DNA from: Candidatus Omnitrophota bacterium
GTDB lineage: Bacteria; Omnitrophota; Gorgyraeia; B26-G9
DNA: 6,468 bases
Direction of reading: 5' to 3'
Assembly (NCBI GenBank): GCA_022013205.1
Contig: JAKLQT010000025.1
Coordinates: 1 to 6,468, forward strand
The stretch's first letter is position 1; each line of letters starts with the position of its first letter. The notes under the pieces were generated by a model that saw only the letters and a program-made list of their open reading frames with translations, did no database searches and had not been told where the DNA came from. Shown here piece after piece: positions 1-6,415 of the stretch. A program made the translations under genes and the position numbers.

Positions 1-71
1 ACAGACGAGACAGAGGCTCTTCGATCTTCCTTTTGGCCTTGATTCAATTCAGTTGAAGGTTCCTTATCCAT
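1..71 (-). CDS. N-terminal fragment of a hypothetical protein (truncated by window edge)
   Basis: An ATG opens a frame that stays open to the window edge, giving 23 codons that read MDKEPSTELNQGQKEDRRAS followed by VSS. The segment is very polar (many K, E, D, Q, R and S) with no signal peptide or membrane segment yet visible, so it is probably a disordered N-terminal tail of a cytosolic or inner-membrane protein. It starts 46 bases after the stop of the MshEN gene on the same strand with no terminator between, so it probably belongs to the same operon. The Shine-Dalgarno is weak (a GAGAAAG/GTGAAG purine stretch just before the ATG). A TATAGT hexamer at 96-101 could be a -10 of an internal promoter, but no good -35 accompanies it. 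The EDRR residues recall the start of some PilZ domains, but too little is present to assign a family. That a gene starts here is likely; its function is unknown. Confidence 0.5.
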   Translation of the reverse strand, partial: MDKEPSTELNQGQKEDRRASVSS

Positions 72-117
72 ATCTTCACTTTCTCGATTAATTTAACTAT
101 AGTAATTGTTATTTTAA

Positions 118-570
118 CTAAACATAATACTTACGCAGTGCTTTCATTATTTCTCTATTACAGCTTAAAAAAAACCTTATTTTATAACCAAATCTTTGTA
201 AAATCTCAGAGGGAAAATCACAAATATAAGGAGAAACTACCGCCGCGATCAAAACATCACCTTTCTTTTCTAAAGGCAGAATTTTATATTTAAAGGCAAA
301 ATCTTTAGGTATTATTTTAAGCGCATCTTCCTGGACATTATAATTTGAAACAAGTATATAACCATAACCATTTTGAATGGCCAATGCTGTTTCGACCTCT
401 TCTTTAGTCACATAAGACATATCAACTAAAATTTCCCCCAGCATTTTTTTTCCAATAAATTCTTCCTTGATCTGGAGGCCTAAAGCCTCCTGTACCTGCT
501 CTTCGGAAAGGTCAGTTGTTTGACAGAGGAATTCACCTATCTTAAATTTCAGTTTTCTTTTTTTTGACAT
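118..570 (-). CDS. Stand-alone MshEN / GspE N-terminal (T2SSE_N) domain protein, probable c-di-GMP receptor
   Basis: This 150-residue soluble protein is almost entirely one MshEN domain, the c-di-GMP-binding module normally found at the N-terminus of type II secretion/type IV pilus assembly ATPases (GspE, PilB, MshE). Two copies of the 24-residue MshEN motif are visible, at residues 10-33 (KIGEFL start, ending EALGLQ) and 43-66 (MLGEIL start, ending TALAIQ). Both keep the Gly at motif position 3, the spaced Leu/Val residues and the closing Gln. Residues 87-149 fit the second half of the domain, with IPKDFAFKYKILPLEKKG then a C-terminal helix ending KALRKYY. No Walker A, no secretion ATPase domain and no membrane segment follow, so it is a receptor or adaptor and not a motor. 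The first motif has Lys10 where Arg is usual, and Thr/Ser replace the mid-motif Gly in both copies. It lies 39 bases after the GGDEF gene on the same strand, which suggests an operon and a direct functional link. The Shine-Dalgarno is weak (GGTG about 11 bases from ATG). Family assignment is strong; ligand binding is inferred. Confidence 0.85.
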   Translation of the reverse strand: MSKKRKLKFKIGEFLCQTTDLSEEQVQEALGLQIKEEFIGKKMLGEILVDMSYVTKEEVETALAIQNGYGYILVSNYNVQEDALKIIPKDFAFKYKILPLEKKGDVLIAAVVSPYICDFPSEILQRFGYKIRFFLSCNREIMKALRKYYV

Positions 571-609
571 GATTTAATTTACACCATTCTCGTGCGATTT
601 CAGAATAAA

Positions 610-3600
610 CTATTTAAATTTCTTAATTTCACTTGCAGCCAAGCAGGCAATTTTACGGTCCTTATCACTCTTCATTTGCGTAAGCAAAGCTTTACTTTTC
701 TGAGTACCTATTTTGCCCAACGCTAATATTAATTCTTCTTTTAAATTATTATCCTGATGAGTTAAAAAAAATTTTAAGGCCTCGATGATTTTATCATTCT
801 TAAATTCAGCCGCGAATCTTATTAATACTAACAATTTTTTAATGTCATACTCCTTGCTTAAATAACTGATGATTTCCTCGACCGCGATATTTTCCATTTT
901 TTTTAAAATATTCACGATCTTACGCTGGTAAATATAACTTTCAAAAGGATCAAACATTTTTTCCTCTTCCAAGCTGGAAAGAATCAAAACACGTAAAGCC
1001 TTAGGGCCAAACCGCACAATCATATCCTCGATCATTTCGATATATTCAGCGGAAGAATCTTTTAGCTCATTAATGAGAATGTCTATGATTTCTATATTAG
1101 AAGGCTGCTGCAGAAAATTCGCGACAAGGTTTCTAAGTTCCTTATCCTGCGGAGGTTGCTCCTGCCCTGCCTTAAGCGCGGCAAATTTAAAAAGGCTTTC
1201 CAAAAGTCTATTTAAGCAAGAGAACCTTTTGCGCATAACCCAACGTTTTACACTAATCGCGCTTTTTGTTGAAGATATAACCCAATTAATAATACCCTGG
1301 ACACCTTCAAGCAATAATTTATAATTATCCCGGTTATTTTCTTTTGTAACATAACCGGTATAAACTTCTATTATTTTACAAAAAAGTTCATCAAATTCAT
1401 CGGTATCGCAGGTAAATAAGGATAATGAAAACATGCTTAAATCAAATAGTACAGCTCTATCTTTAAACGCAGCTTCTTGCATTTGCCTTAAGAATTGAGA
1501 AATAAGCTTATTAAAATCACTTTTTTTAGGTAAAGAGGCTAAATCTTCTATTAATTTTTTTACATTATCAATACCCATATCAGGATACAAAGCCGCGGGT
1601 AAATTTAAAAGCCCCTGCAACCTGTCTTCAAGAGCTTGACTCTTATAATCTTTCTGCGTAATAAACGATATCTCGCTTTCTTCTAATCCCTTTTTCCTTA
1701 ATTCCTGTTCCAATTTAGTTAATATTTTATTTTTTCTGGCATCATCAAAAATAAGCTTATTTACCAATTCACGCATATTAAGTAAATTAGTTTTATCATG
1801 AGAATAACCGCTAATAATCATTTCAATTATTTCATCATCCGAGAATTTAGCTACTACTTCTTTTATTATATCCATTTTTGGGTCTTTAGAATCCTGCGCG
1901 ATTAAAACAACTTCATTGCGCGTTTCGGCATTCAGATTTTTCAATAGTTTTACTAACTCATTTTTATAATCTGTCCAGCCGCCCGGTAAGATCTGCTCTC
2001 CTAAATTGCCAATACTCTCTGTTATAATTTTAGCTTTCTCCGCGCTTGAAGATGCCTTACCCGCCACCTTAACTATATTAGCCGCTACCTCTTCAGGAAC
2101 ACTTTGCATCAGATTCAAAACAGCGTTCTTATCCACATTGGCAGAGGACGCCTTTCCTGTAAGAAAATCCGTTAGAACCATCGAAATAAGCCTCTCTTTA
2201 ACCGGGTGTTTCACGCTTGACATCGCCATTTGGCCATAATCCGCCACATTTATCTTTATATTATTAATCCCCTTTTCTTTCAATAAAACTACAACCCCTC
2301 CCCTTGTTCTGATACTATCGGGTTCTTCAGCAAAAATATTCAGGAACTCAACCAATTCAGTTTCTTCTAAAGAGGGAAGAAACTGTAACGCTTTTACATC
2401 CAACTCGATCATTGAAGAAACAAAATTACTAATAACCGCTTTCTTCTCCGCCTTTAACGGAATACGCCTGCCATTGATAAGTAAAATTTTTTCTACCTCA
2501 CTAAAGGTTAAACTTTGCCCGCTCTTAAGCATTTCCAGCAGCTGCTCATAAACTCGTTTTATTGATTCCTCTCTTATCCGATTTTTAGGCGGGTACAAAC
2601 CCATATTTTTTACCGCGTTATAAATAAGTTTGATAAGATCACCTATCTGAGATAATGCCTCTGCATCAATCTCCGCGGTGATTTGCTTTATCTGCGGCTG
2701 CGATACCTTCTGCCCGGATTCATGCGCAAGTTCTCCGCTCAAAATTTCAATGTAATCATCTACTTGGCGCGGATTAAACAACGCTAAGGAATTTTTTGTT
2801 AAAATCTGATTATATTCTTTAAGTTTCGCTTTATTATCAGCCATGTTATAATGATACAATAAATCACCCGCGGCAGCGGAAGGATTACGCGCGTAAAGTT
2901 CGGAAATCACCTTTCCCGCCTTATTATGTAAGCCGTTTTTTTGAGCGAATGTCAGCTCATTATAAAAAGCTTTTTGCAGATAACTGCTATTAAAATTAAA
3001 TCCCTTGGCTTTGTCTGCTTCCATAATCATAAACTTCTGCTTGGCGCGATCTATCAACTCCAACAAATACCCTTCATTTTTTTCAACCAATCCTCGTAAA
3101 GTTTCCAGATGAAAATCTTCCCCAATCAGTGCCGCCTGCGCCAGCATTTCCTTTGTTTCTGAGTCTAATCCTTTAATCCTACGCTTCATTATTTCATCCA
3201 AAGAAGCCGGGATATCTACATTTTTTAATACATTCATCTGCCACTTTTTATCTTTGTAAAAAATTGTTTCACTTTCAATTAAATATTTTAATAATTCTTC
3301 GATAAAAAGCGGATTCCCCTGGCCTAAGCTATGAATTGATTCAAAAAAATTATTTTCAGCGTCAATATTCGAAAAAATATTACCAACCAGCTCCTTCGTC
3401 TGCTCAAGAGAAAAACAAGGTATTTCTATAAGGGAAAGATTCACTGTCTTTTTTGGGTTAGATAAAAAATCCAGGCAGGGGGAACTCACGTTTTTTAATT
3501 CATCCTCACAAAGGCAGCCGCAGATAAGAAGTTTTCGGCCGCTCTCCCACTCAATAAAATAGTTCAGTAATTCAAAAGTAGCTTTATCCAGCCACTGAAT

Positions 3601-4671
3601 GTCATCAAAACATAACAATAATCCATTTTGCCGGGATATTTCAATAAATAAGTTTCTTAAGGCCTTAAATAAATTAATGCTCAATTCTTTGTCTTCCGCG
3701 TTAAATCCTGTATGAAAAGCTTTAGGATCGCTTTTTAAGCTCTCTCTTAAAGAAGGGATTATATACATCAATGCCTCTACTTCTTGCGGGGATAAAAAAT
3801 AAACAGCATTGAAAAATACCTCATTTTTTTTGAAATATTTTCCTAACGCTTGCGCGATAGAATAGTACGGCTCCTCTATATGCTTCGGCTGACACTCTAC
3901 CTTAAGGCACATCGCGCCCTCTTTAGAAACATCCTTATCAAATTCTTTTATGATTCTTGTTTTGCCTATGCCCATTTCACCTTTAACAAAAACTAAAGGT
4001 GTTTTTGCCGCGCTAGAATTTTGCCATGCTTTTTTAAGCATAGCAATCTGTGCTTGCCTGCCAATAAATTTACGGCATGGAAAAATCCTAAGCATTTCTT
4101 TTTTCGCTACTATCCCCCTAGTAACTTCATTAACCGCGGAAATCCTGTTTTTCCCCTTCTGCTTAGAAAGGTAAAGCGCCCGGTCAGCGTTCTCTATCAA
4201 CTCTTCCTCTAACGTACCGTCATACGGATAGATAGCAAATCCTCCGCTAATGCTTACATGAATTTTTTCCCCATCTTTTCTCTCAACAATATTCCGGTTT
4301 ATTCCCGTAATAATACGCTCCCCAATTATAGAAGCTAATTTATACCCTACTTCTTTGGACAAAATTATAAATTCATCTCCCGCGTATCGAATCACAACAT
4401 CGTCATCTCTCACGGAGTGATTAAAAATCTCCGCTACACTTTTTAAAACCGCGTCTCCGGCTAAATGGCCGTACGTGTCATTAATATGCTTAAAATCATC
4501 AATATCAATAATAAACACACATAATTCAAGATTATTTTTCTCAGCATTTTTTAAACTTTCGGGGAAAATTTGATCCAGATAATAACGGTTAAACAAACCC
4601 GTTAGGGGATCAATATCAGCGGCACGCTTTTCTTCAGCAAAATTGTGGGAAAAACTTCCATGTTCATTCAT
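610..4671 (-). CDS. Multidomain diguanylate cyclase: GGDEF - STAND/AAA_16 ATPase - helical module - HEAT repeats
   Basis: Predicted cytosolic 1353-residue protein with no signal peptide or membrane segment. Residues 18-178 are a GGDEF domain that should make c-di-GMP from two GTP: DPLTGLFNR (21-29), metal-binding IDIDDFK (55-61), ND and GHLAGD (64-73), AGDEF (97-101) and a terminal SKQKGKNR (169-176). An inhibitory I-site RDDD (88-91) lies exactly five residues before AGDEF. Residues 200-460 are a STAND-type ATPase like those in cyclase/kinase-linked regulators (COG3899-like): FIGR (202-205), Walker A GEMGIGKT (231-238), Walker B LLLCFDD (351-357) and GNPLFIEEL (452-460). Residues about 488-640 look like the helical/winged and short TPR-like region that follows in this class. 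Residues about 674-815 form a helical module with LYPPKNR and INGRR, ending GGVVVLLKEKG. The rest is alpha-solenoid, with clear HEAT-like repeats near 1290-1353. The first ATG is used; AAGGA (4684-4688) sits 12 bases upstream, slightly far. It is first in its operon, followed by the MshEN gene. The usual STAND 'TYR' arginine is Cys388. The domain calls are firm; the input signal is unknown. Confidence 0.88.
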   Translation of the reverse strand: MNEHGSFSHNFAEEKRAADIDPLTGLFNRYYLDQIFPESLKNAEKNNLELCVFIIDIDDFKHINDTYGHLAGDAVLKSVAEIFNHSVRDDDVVIRYAGDEFIILSKEVGYKLASIIGERIITGINRNIVERKDGEKIHVSISGGFAIYPYDGTLEEELIENADRALYLSKQKGKNRISAVNEVTRGIVAKKEMLRIFPCRKFIGRQAQIAMLKKAWQNSSAAKTPLVFVKGEMGIGKTRIIKEFDKDVSKEGAMCLKVECQPKHIEEPYYSIAQALGKYFKKNEVFFNAVYFLSPQEVEALMYIIPSLRESLKSDPKAFHTGFNAEDKELSINLFKALRNLFIEISRQNGLLLCFDDIQWLDKATFELLNYFIEWESGRKLLICGCLCEDELKNVSSPCLDFLSNPKKTVNLSLIEIPCFSLEQTKELVGNIFSNIDAENNFFESIHSLGQGNPLFIEELLKYLIESETIFYKDKKWQMNVLKNVDIPASLDEIMKRRIKGLDSETKEMLAQAALIGEDFHLETLRGLVEKNEGYLLELIDRAKQKFMIMEADKAKGFNFNSSYLQKAFYNELTFAQKNGLHNKAGKVISELYARNPSAAAGDLLYHYNMADNKAKLKEYNQILTKNSLALFNPRQVDDYIEILSGELAHESGQKVSQPQIKQITAEIDAEALSQIGDLIKLIYNAVKNMGLYPPKNRIREESIKRVYEQLLEMLKSGQSLTFSEVEKILLINGRRIPLKAEKKAVISNFVSSMIELDVKALQFLPSLEETELVEFLNIFAEEPDSIRTRGGVVVLLKEKGINNIKINVADYGQMAMSSVKHPVKERLISMVLTDFLTGKASSANVDKNAVLNLMQSVPEEVAANIVKVAGKASSSAEKAKIITESIGNLGEQILPGGWTDYKNELVKLLKNLNAETRNEVVLIAQDSKDPKMDIIKEVVAKFSDDEIIEMIISGYSHDKTNLLNMRELVNKLIFDDARKNKILTKLEQELRKKGLEESEISFITQKDYKSQALEDRLQGLLNLPAALYPDMGIDNVKKLIEDLASLPKKSDFNKLISQFLRQMQEAAFKDRAVLFDLSMFSLSLFTCDTDEFDELFCKIIEVYTGYVTKENNRDNYKLLLEGVQGIINWVISSTKSAISVKRWVMRKRFSCLNRLLESLFKFAALKAGQEQPPQDKELRNLVANFLQQPSNIEIIDILINELKDSSAEYIEMIEDMIVRFGPKALRVLILSSLEEEKMFDPFESYIYQRKIVNILKKMENIAVEEIISYLSKEYDIKKLLVLIRFAAEFKNDKIIEALKFFLTHQDNNLKEELILALGKIGTQKSKALLTQMKSDKDRKIACLAASEIKKFK

Positions 4672-4697
4672 ATTAACAATATATCCTTACTACTGTT

Positions 4698-4726
4698 ATG
4701 TTAATTCTATTTTTAGCGTAAGTCAA
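4698..4726 (-). promoter_or_regulatory. Sigma-70-like promoter of the GGDEF/MshEN operon
   Basis: On the minus strand TTGACT (4721-4726, 5 of 6 matches to the -35 consensus) is separated by exactly 17 bases from TAACAT (4698-4703, 4 of 6 matches to the -10). An A/T-rich stretch (GCTAAAAAATATA) lies directly upstream of the -35 and could act as an UP element. Transcription would begin near 4691 and give a leader of about 20 bases carrying the AAGGA ribosome site. The position, just after the gdhA terminator and before the first ATG of the operon, supports it. It implies expression independent of gdhA. Confidence 0.6.
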
Positions 4727-4814
4727 TATATTTTTTAGCCTCTCTACTATAAAGTAAATGATGTAAGATACAGCCCTGCACAGAATAGCGCGGATTAAAA
4801 TATGCCCCTTACAT

Positions 4815-4853
4815 ATAAAAAACGCCCCCTATTAAGCCGGAGGCGTTTTTTAT
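4815..4853 (-). terminator. Intrinsic terminator of gdhA
   Basis: A long hairpin with arms 4815-4829 and 4839-4853 and a 9-base loop. In the minus-strand RNA the stem is 15 pairs including one G-U wobble; its core is CGCCTCC paired with GGGGGCG, flanked by A6/U6, so a U-tract follows the GC-rich stem. In the plus direction the same position is a C-A mismatch, but a U-tract is also present, so weak bidirectional action is possible. It lies about 80 bases after the gdhA stop and separates gdhA from the promoter of the next operon. Confidence 0.88.
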
Positions 4854-4885
4854 GCGTTCTAAAGGGATCGCCTTTACAATACAAT

Positions 4886-4901
4886 CGTTCTTTTCAGAAC
4901 G
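4886..4901 (-). other. Small stem-loop in the gdhA 3' untranslated region
   Basis: A perfect 6-base inverted repeat CGTTCT/AGAACG encloses a 4-base loop, 32 bases after the gdhA stop and before the main terminator. It has no following U-tract, so it is not itself a terminator. A second, weaker repeat AAAGG/CCTTT lies at 4861-4875. These could stabilise the 3' end of the gdhA message, but hairpins this short also arise by chance. Confidence 0.3.
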
Positions 4902-4933
4902 GACTAACTTTTTAAAATTATCTCTATATTTAT

Positions 4934-6274
4934 CTAAATTACTCCCTGATCTAACATTGCGTCAGCGACTTTAACAAAGCCTCCGATATTAGCGCCGTTC
5001 ACATAATCAATATATTTTCCCTGTTTGCCGTATTTAACACAGGTTCCATGAATAGAAATCATAATATCGTGCAATTTACTATCAACTTCTTCTCGTGACC
5101 AGGATAATCTCATGCTATTCTGGCTCATTTCCAGGCCTGAGACTGCTACTCCGCCGGCATTAGCTGCCTTACCCGGCGCGTATAAAATCTTTGCCTGCTG
5201 AAACACCTTAATAGCTTCCGGTGTTGAGGGCATATTAGCGCCTTCGCCAATAGCTATACAACCGTTTTTAACAAGCGTATTAGCATCCTTTTCCGTAATT
5301 TCATTCTGAGTAGCACTAGGAAAAGCAATATCACATTTTACATCCCATGGCTTTTTATTTTCGTAATGCTTACAGTCAAAATGCTCAGCGCATTCCTTGA
5401 TACGGCCGCGTTTGATATTTTTAATATCAAACACACATTTTAATTCTTTGCCGTCAATTCCGCCTTTATCGTAAATATATCCGCTTGAATCGGATAAAGT
5501 CACAACTTTTGCTCCTAATTCAATCAGTTTTTCAACTGTATATTGAGCAACATTACCGGAACCGGAGACAGCGCAAACTTTACCTTTAAGGGATTCTCCT
5601 CTTGTCTTGAGCATCTCCTGAACAAAATAAACGCACCCGTACCCTGTGGCTTCCGGCCTGATTAAACTTCCGCCCCAGTTAAGCCCTTTACCTGTAAGCA
5701 CGCCGGTAAATTCATTACGCAGTCTTTTATATTGGCCATACATAAATCCAATCTCCCGGCCGCCGACACCGATATCACCAGCCGGAACATCCGTATCAGA
5801 ACCAATATGTCTTTGTAATTCGGTCATGAAGCTTTGACAAAATCTCATTACCTCATTATCAGACTTTCCTTTAGGATCAAAGTCTGAGCCTCCTTTACCT
5901 CCGCCCATAGGAAGAGTGGTCAAAGCATTTTTAAAGACCTGTTCAAAAGCCAAAAACTTCAGAATCCCTAAATTTACAGTTGGATGAAAACGAAGCCCGC
6001 CTTTATACGGCCCGATAGCACTGTTCATTTGTATACGAAAACCACGATTAACTTGAACTTCCCCTTTATCATTAAGCCATGGAACCCGAAACATAATTAC
6101 TCTTTCCGGTTCTACTATCCTTTCCAGAATTTTAGCCTTAGCGTATTTAGGATTCTTTTCAATAAAAGGCATTATGCTCTCAACTACCTCGAAAACCGCT
6201 TGGTGAAATTCACTTTCACCGGGATCTCTTTCAATAAGACTATCCATAAACCGCTTTACTTTTTCACTAGCCAT
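4934..6274 (-). CDS. gdhA: Glutamate dehydrogenase, hexameric type (probably NADP-specific)
   Basis: Catalyses reversible reductive amination of 2-oxoglutarate with ammonium to L-glutamate, linking ammonia assimilation to the TCA cycle in the cytoplasm. The 446-residue length matches the small hexameric GDH family (E. coli GdhA about 447). The N-terminal substrate domain has PYKGGLRFHP with Lys91, FKNALT with Lys115, the catalytic loop LPMGGGKGGSDFDPKGKSD with Lys127, and PAGDIGVGGREIG with Asp167. The Rossmann domain has SGSGNVAQ (237-244). Near the C-terminus VAVSGLEMSQNS carries Ser380. All residues expected for substrate binding and catalysis are present. The coenzyme loop reads SDSSG (261-265), like NADP-dependent E. 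coli GdhA, but continues YIYDKGG as in clostridial NAD enzymes, so NADP preference is likely but not certain. The start is fixed by a strong AAGGAGGG five bases from the ATG. It appears monocistronic: a terminator follows and a terminator-like hairpin precedes it in the leader. Confidence 0.97.
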   Translation of the reverse strand: MASEKVKRFMDSLIERDPGESEFHQAVFEVVESIMPFIEKNPKYAKAKILERIVEPERVIMFRVPWLNDKGEVQVNRGFRIQMNSAIGPYKGGLRFHPTVNLGILKFLAFEQVFKNALTTLPMGGGKGGSDFDPKGKSDNEVMRFCQSFMTELQRHIGSDTDVPAGDIGVGGREIGFMYGQYKRLRNEFTGVLTGKGLNWGGSLIRPEATGYGCVYFVQEMLKTRGESLKGKVCAVSGSGNVAQYTVEKLIELGAKVVTLSDSSGYIYDKGGIDGKELKCVFDIKNIKRGRIKECAEHFDCKHYENKKPWDVKCDIAFPSATQNEITEKDANTLVKNGCIAIGEGANMPSTPEAIKVFQQAKILYAPGKAANAGGVAVSGLEMSQNSMRLSWSREEVDSKLHDIMISIHGTCVKYGKQGKYIDYVNGANIGGFVKVADAMLDQGVI

Positions 6275-6278
6275 TTTT

Positions 6279-6286
6279 CCCTCCTT
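6279..6286 (-). promoter_or_regulatory. Strong Shine-Dalgarno site of gdhA
   Basis: The minus strand reads AAAAAAGGAGGGAAAA immediately before ATG. AAGGAGGG is a near-perfect match to the anti-Shine-Dalgarno and lies at good spacing. It settles the gdhA start and contrasts with the weak sites in front of the other genes in the window, so gdhA is probably translated at a much higher rate. Confidence 0.85.
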
Positions 6287-6308
6287 TTTTGATTTTGCGT
6301 ATTTTAAT

Positions 6309-6346
6309 AAAAAAAGGCATTCCCCCGCGTGCTTGGGAACGCCTTT
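6309..6346 (-). terminator. Terminator-like hairpin in front of gdhA (upstream-gene terminator or leader attenuator)
   Basis: Arms 6313-6324 and 6335-6346 pair over 12 bases in the minus-strand RNA (AAAGGCGTTCCC with GGGAATGCCTTT, one G-U wobble) around a 10-base loop, followed by a run of seven U. This is a good intrinsic terminator in the gdhA direction, ending only about 35 bases before the gdhA ATG. In the plus direction there is a mismatch and no U-run. It may end an upstream minus-strand gene whose body lies beyond the window, or condition gdhA transcription starting at the promoter near 6387-6415. Confidence 0.75.
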
Positions 6347-6386
6347 GTTCCTTCATTCATCAATACCCACATTGTACTGTAATAAG

Positions 6387-6415
6387 AAGCTATCAAAACC
6401 AATCTATTTTGTCAA
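6387..6415 (-). promoter_or_regulatory. Putative promoter for gdhA
   Basis: On the minus strand a perfect -35 TTGACA (6410-6415) is followed by a 17-base spacer and TAGCTT (6387-6392). TAGCTT keeps the three most conserved -10 bases (T1, A2, T6) and is preceded by the extended -10 dinucleotide in TGA. The start would be near 6380, giving a leader of about 105 bases that contains the terminator-like hairpin. Alternatives are TACAAT (6371-6376) without a good -35, and TAAAAT (6301-6306) after the hairpin, which has no -35 but would give a short leader with the Shine-Dalgarno. Confidence 0.5.

Noticed and set aside
72..117. Repeated TAGTTAAA and the ACTATAGT palindrome as an operator
   Set aside because: These are very short AT-rich matches in an AT-rich spacer and are expected by chance.
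118..570. Reading the MshEN protein as a truncated type II secretion or pilus ATPase pseudogene
   Set aside because: It has its own start and stop, a complete two-motif MshEN domain with a finished C-terminal helix, and no ATPase remnants in any frame downstream before the next gene start.
1073..4212. Several plus-strand open frames of 63-83 codons inside the GGDEF-STAND gene
   Set aside because: All are antisense to a long frame with clear conserved domains. They lack convincing ribosome sites and resemble nothing known.
5984..6292. Plus-strand 102-codon open frame opposite the start of gdhA
   Set aside because: It lies wholly antisense to conserved gdhA codons and the gdhA ribosome site, and its translation is low-complexity (F, Y, N, K rich) with no recognisable domain.
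6304..6360. An 18-codon minus-strand leader-peptide frame overlapping the pre-gdhA hairpin
   Set aside because: It has no convincing ribosome site and no run of regulatory codons such as glutamate or glutamine. The overlap with the hairpin is easily chance.
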